Position numbers and translations under genes: made by a program. From positions 1 to 43,840 of the forward strand of contig OMWI01000007.1 of NCBI GenBank assembly GCA_900314715.1: DNA of 43,840 nucleotides. Reading direction: 5' to 3'. The stretch is from an uncultured Prevotellaceae bacterium (GTDB taxonomy: Bacteria; Bacteroidota; Bacteroidia; Bacteroidales; Bacteroidaceae). The notes under the pieces were generated by a model. That model searched no databases. It worked only from the letters and a program-made list of their open reading frames with translations, and was not told the origin of the DNA. This document shows positions 42,478-43,840 of this stretch, piece by piece (within the stretch, counting starts at the first letter, position 1; the number at the start of each line of letters is the position of its first letter).

Positions 42478-43265
42478 GATTTCAATTTATATAGGTAGTA
42501 AAACAACCAATTGGGCATGATACCTTTAATCAATGGTATAATGCAATAAAAATTGTAGTAAAACGGTAGTCCCAACATCTTTACTGCAAGGTGTTTTACG
42601 TATGCTTCGTTTTTTCGAACTTTGAAAGTTCGTCTCCTTGTTGCATTTCTATCATCTCGCATCATATATAATGGTTCTTCAAGTGTGTAGCCACGAAATC
42701 CTTTTACATACATCTTTATCCATAAATGATAATCCTCTTCGCGTAGCAATTTCTCTGCAACTGTATATCCACCTACGGCTTTGTAGGCTTTAGTCCTCAC
42801 CATACAAGGTGCATGGCAAAAAGGGGAAGACTTGGGAAAGTCTGTTAACTTTGGCTCTCTTCCACCTTTTCCTATTTTGAAAATACCTTTCTCGTCAAAA
42901 TATTTCATAGGAGTCGTAACTATGTCGTATTCTGGATGTTCATCAAGAAAGTTGATTTCTTTTTCAAAACGTGTAGGTAAAGAAATATCATCACCATCCA
43001 TACGAGCACAAAATTCTGTATCAGCATATTCCAAACAATGATTGAGCGTATAGTTCAATCCCATGTTCTTTTCGTTCTTAATAAGAACTATATTGTCATG
43101 CTTATCAGCATAAGATTTTGCTACAGTGTATGTTCCATCTGTTGATCCGTCATCACATAGTATAATTTTGAAGTCATGGTATGTTTGGGCAAAAAGCGAA
43201 TCTAGTGCTTCACCTAATGTTTTAGCACAATTATATATGCCCATAAGAACAGAAATTCGATTCAT
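42474..43265 (-). CDS. Glycosyltransferase family 2
   Basis: This is an inverting GT-A glycosyltransferase. Family signatures are SVLMGIYNCAKTLGEALDSL (5-24), ILCDDGSTDGTYTVAK (35-50) and the metal-binding ARMDGDDIS (87-95). The catalytic-base segment is LREEDYHLWIK (about 194-204). Two hydrophobic C-terminal segments suggest membrane association. It overlaps genes on both sides by 4 bases, so it is part of a tightly coupled run. Confidence 0.95.
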   Translation of the reverse strand: MNRISVLMGIYNCAKTLGEALDSLFAQTYHDFKIILCDDGSTDGTYTVAKSYADKHDNIVLIKNEKNMGLNYTLNHCLEYADTEFCARMDGDDISLPTRFEKEINFLDEHPEYDIVTTPMKYFDEKGIFKIGKGGREPKLTDFPKSSPFCHAPCMVRTKAYKAVGGYTVAEKLLREEDYHLWIKMYVKGFRGYTLEEPLYMMRDDRNATRRRTFKVRKNEAYVKHLAVKMLGLPFYYNFYCIIPLIKGIMPNWLFYYLYKLKS

Positions 43266-43840
43266 ATTTGGTAATAAATTATATTCATAAACAAAGTGAA
43301 CCCAAGATGTCCTAAAACTGCATATCTAAGATATTGGTCTTGTCGAATACTCCATCTATTGTTTAAGAATGGATAAAGAAGTACAAAGGGTATCATAAGC
43401 CAACTCAAATAGGCAATGCGGTTAATAAAAGAACCGTATGTACATAATAAAAACACACAATTGGTTAGAGTGTAAACGCACCAAAGAAAATTATATTTTT
43501 CAGATTTGATTTTTTTAACGCTTATTAAATAATATCCTATTAAAATAGGTACTGCACTATAAAATATGAAATCAGGTCGGAATCCAGAAACATTTCTGAC
43601 CATATCTTCTGTTTCTTCCTCTAAATAACCAGCTCCATGTTCATCAGTAAAGCCTGCGAAAAATGTCATGAAAAATGTAATATGTAATGCTGCCAACAAA
43701 AGACAGAAAAACCAACAGAATAAATAGACCTTAGGATTTTTATAGAAATAAGCAATTACAAATGCAACGATAGGTGCTAACATTGAATGATGAAAGCCCA
43801 AAGACAACCATAAGAACAAGATAGTTATAATTTTATTGTC
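43262..43840 (-). CDS. EpsG-like polysaccharide membrane protein, partial
   Basis: The reading frame is open to the right edge of the window, so the 5' end is missing. The visible about 193 residues contain roughly five membrane helices. The LGFHHSMLAPIVAFVIAYF segment is typical of EpsG/Wzy-like proteins, in which a short H-H-S motif precedes a helix. These proteins polymerise or export repeat units. It overlaps the GT2 gene by 4 bases. Confidence 0.75.
   Translation of the reverse strand, partial: DNKIITILFLWLSLGFHHSMLAPIVAFVIAYFYKNPKVYLFCWFFCLLLAALHITFFMTFFAGFTDEHGAGYLEEETEDMVRNVSGFRPDFIFYSAVPILIGYYLISVKKIKSEKYNFLWCVYTLTNCVFLLCTYGSFINRIAYLSWLMIPFVLLYPFLNNRWSIRQDQYLRYAVLGHLGFTLFMNIIYYQI

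Overview
The window comes from a member of the Bacteroidota, most probably a Prevotella-like Bacteroidales. Three things point there. Promoters follow the TTTG / TAnnTTTG pattern used by Bacteroidetes housekeeping sigma factor rather than TTGACA/TATAAT. The chromosomal backbone (secG, LptE-like lipoprotein, sigma-54 activator, AsmA-like protein, GH35/DUF5597, ndk, glmS) is typical of that group. The CRISPR effector is Cas13b, which is known mainly from Bacteroidota. Nearly all genes lie on the minus strand.

Layout. (1) 1-2760: the end of a type I restriction-modification operon, with hsdM and a truncated hsdS. (2) 3222-13986: a type VI-B CRISPR-Cas locus. A 22-repeat array (two further decayed repeats at the trailer end) is read leftwards from a promoter-bearing leader at 4902-5220. 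It is followed by a two-gene unit (164 aa, and a 461 aa protein with two C-terminal membrane helices). Then comes an apparent three-gene operon of a 320 aa protein, a 428 aa membrane-anchored protein and a 1351 aa Cas13b with both RxxxxH HEPN motifs. No cas1/cas2 and no recognisable csx27 or csx28 are visible. (3) 14282-14398: tRNA-His and its terminator, which mark the edge between this accessory island and the backbone. (4) 14465-21195: envelope and housekeeping backbone. (5) 21578-25976: an ECF sigma / anti-sigma-like / outer-membrane receptor operon whose receptor carries a premature stop, a frameshift and a repeat insertion. (6) 26263-28744: convergent ndk and glmS sharing a terminator. 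(7) 28775-43840: a surface-polysaccharide cluster that runs off the right edge.

How the genes fit together. Region 2 is a defence island next to a tRNA. Its most notable feature is an unusually large Cas13b surrounded by four proteins I cannot assign to known VI-B accessories, two of them membrane proteins. This suggests a VI-B variant in which RNA-targeting immunity is linked to a membrane-acting response; that is inference. The array promoter has an inverted TTTTTCGCAAGA repeat placed around its core elements, which suggests that array transcription is regulated. Region 7 builds a lipid-linked repeat unit (initiating sugar-phosphate transferase, membrane 4,6-dehydratase, PLP aminotransferase, GT2, GT4, acyltransferase, deacetylase, EpsG-like protein). 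It also holds an unusual block: a B12-binding glutamate-mutase-like protein, an opine dehydrogenase and ATP-grasp ligases. These could make and attach a rare amino-acid or opine substituent.

Limits: no database searches were possible. Family calls rest on motifs, length and context as stated. Promoters are matches to a short consensus only.
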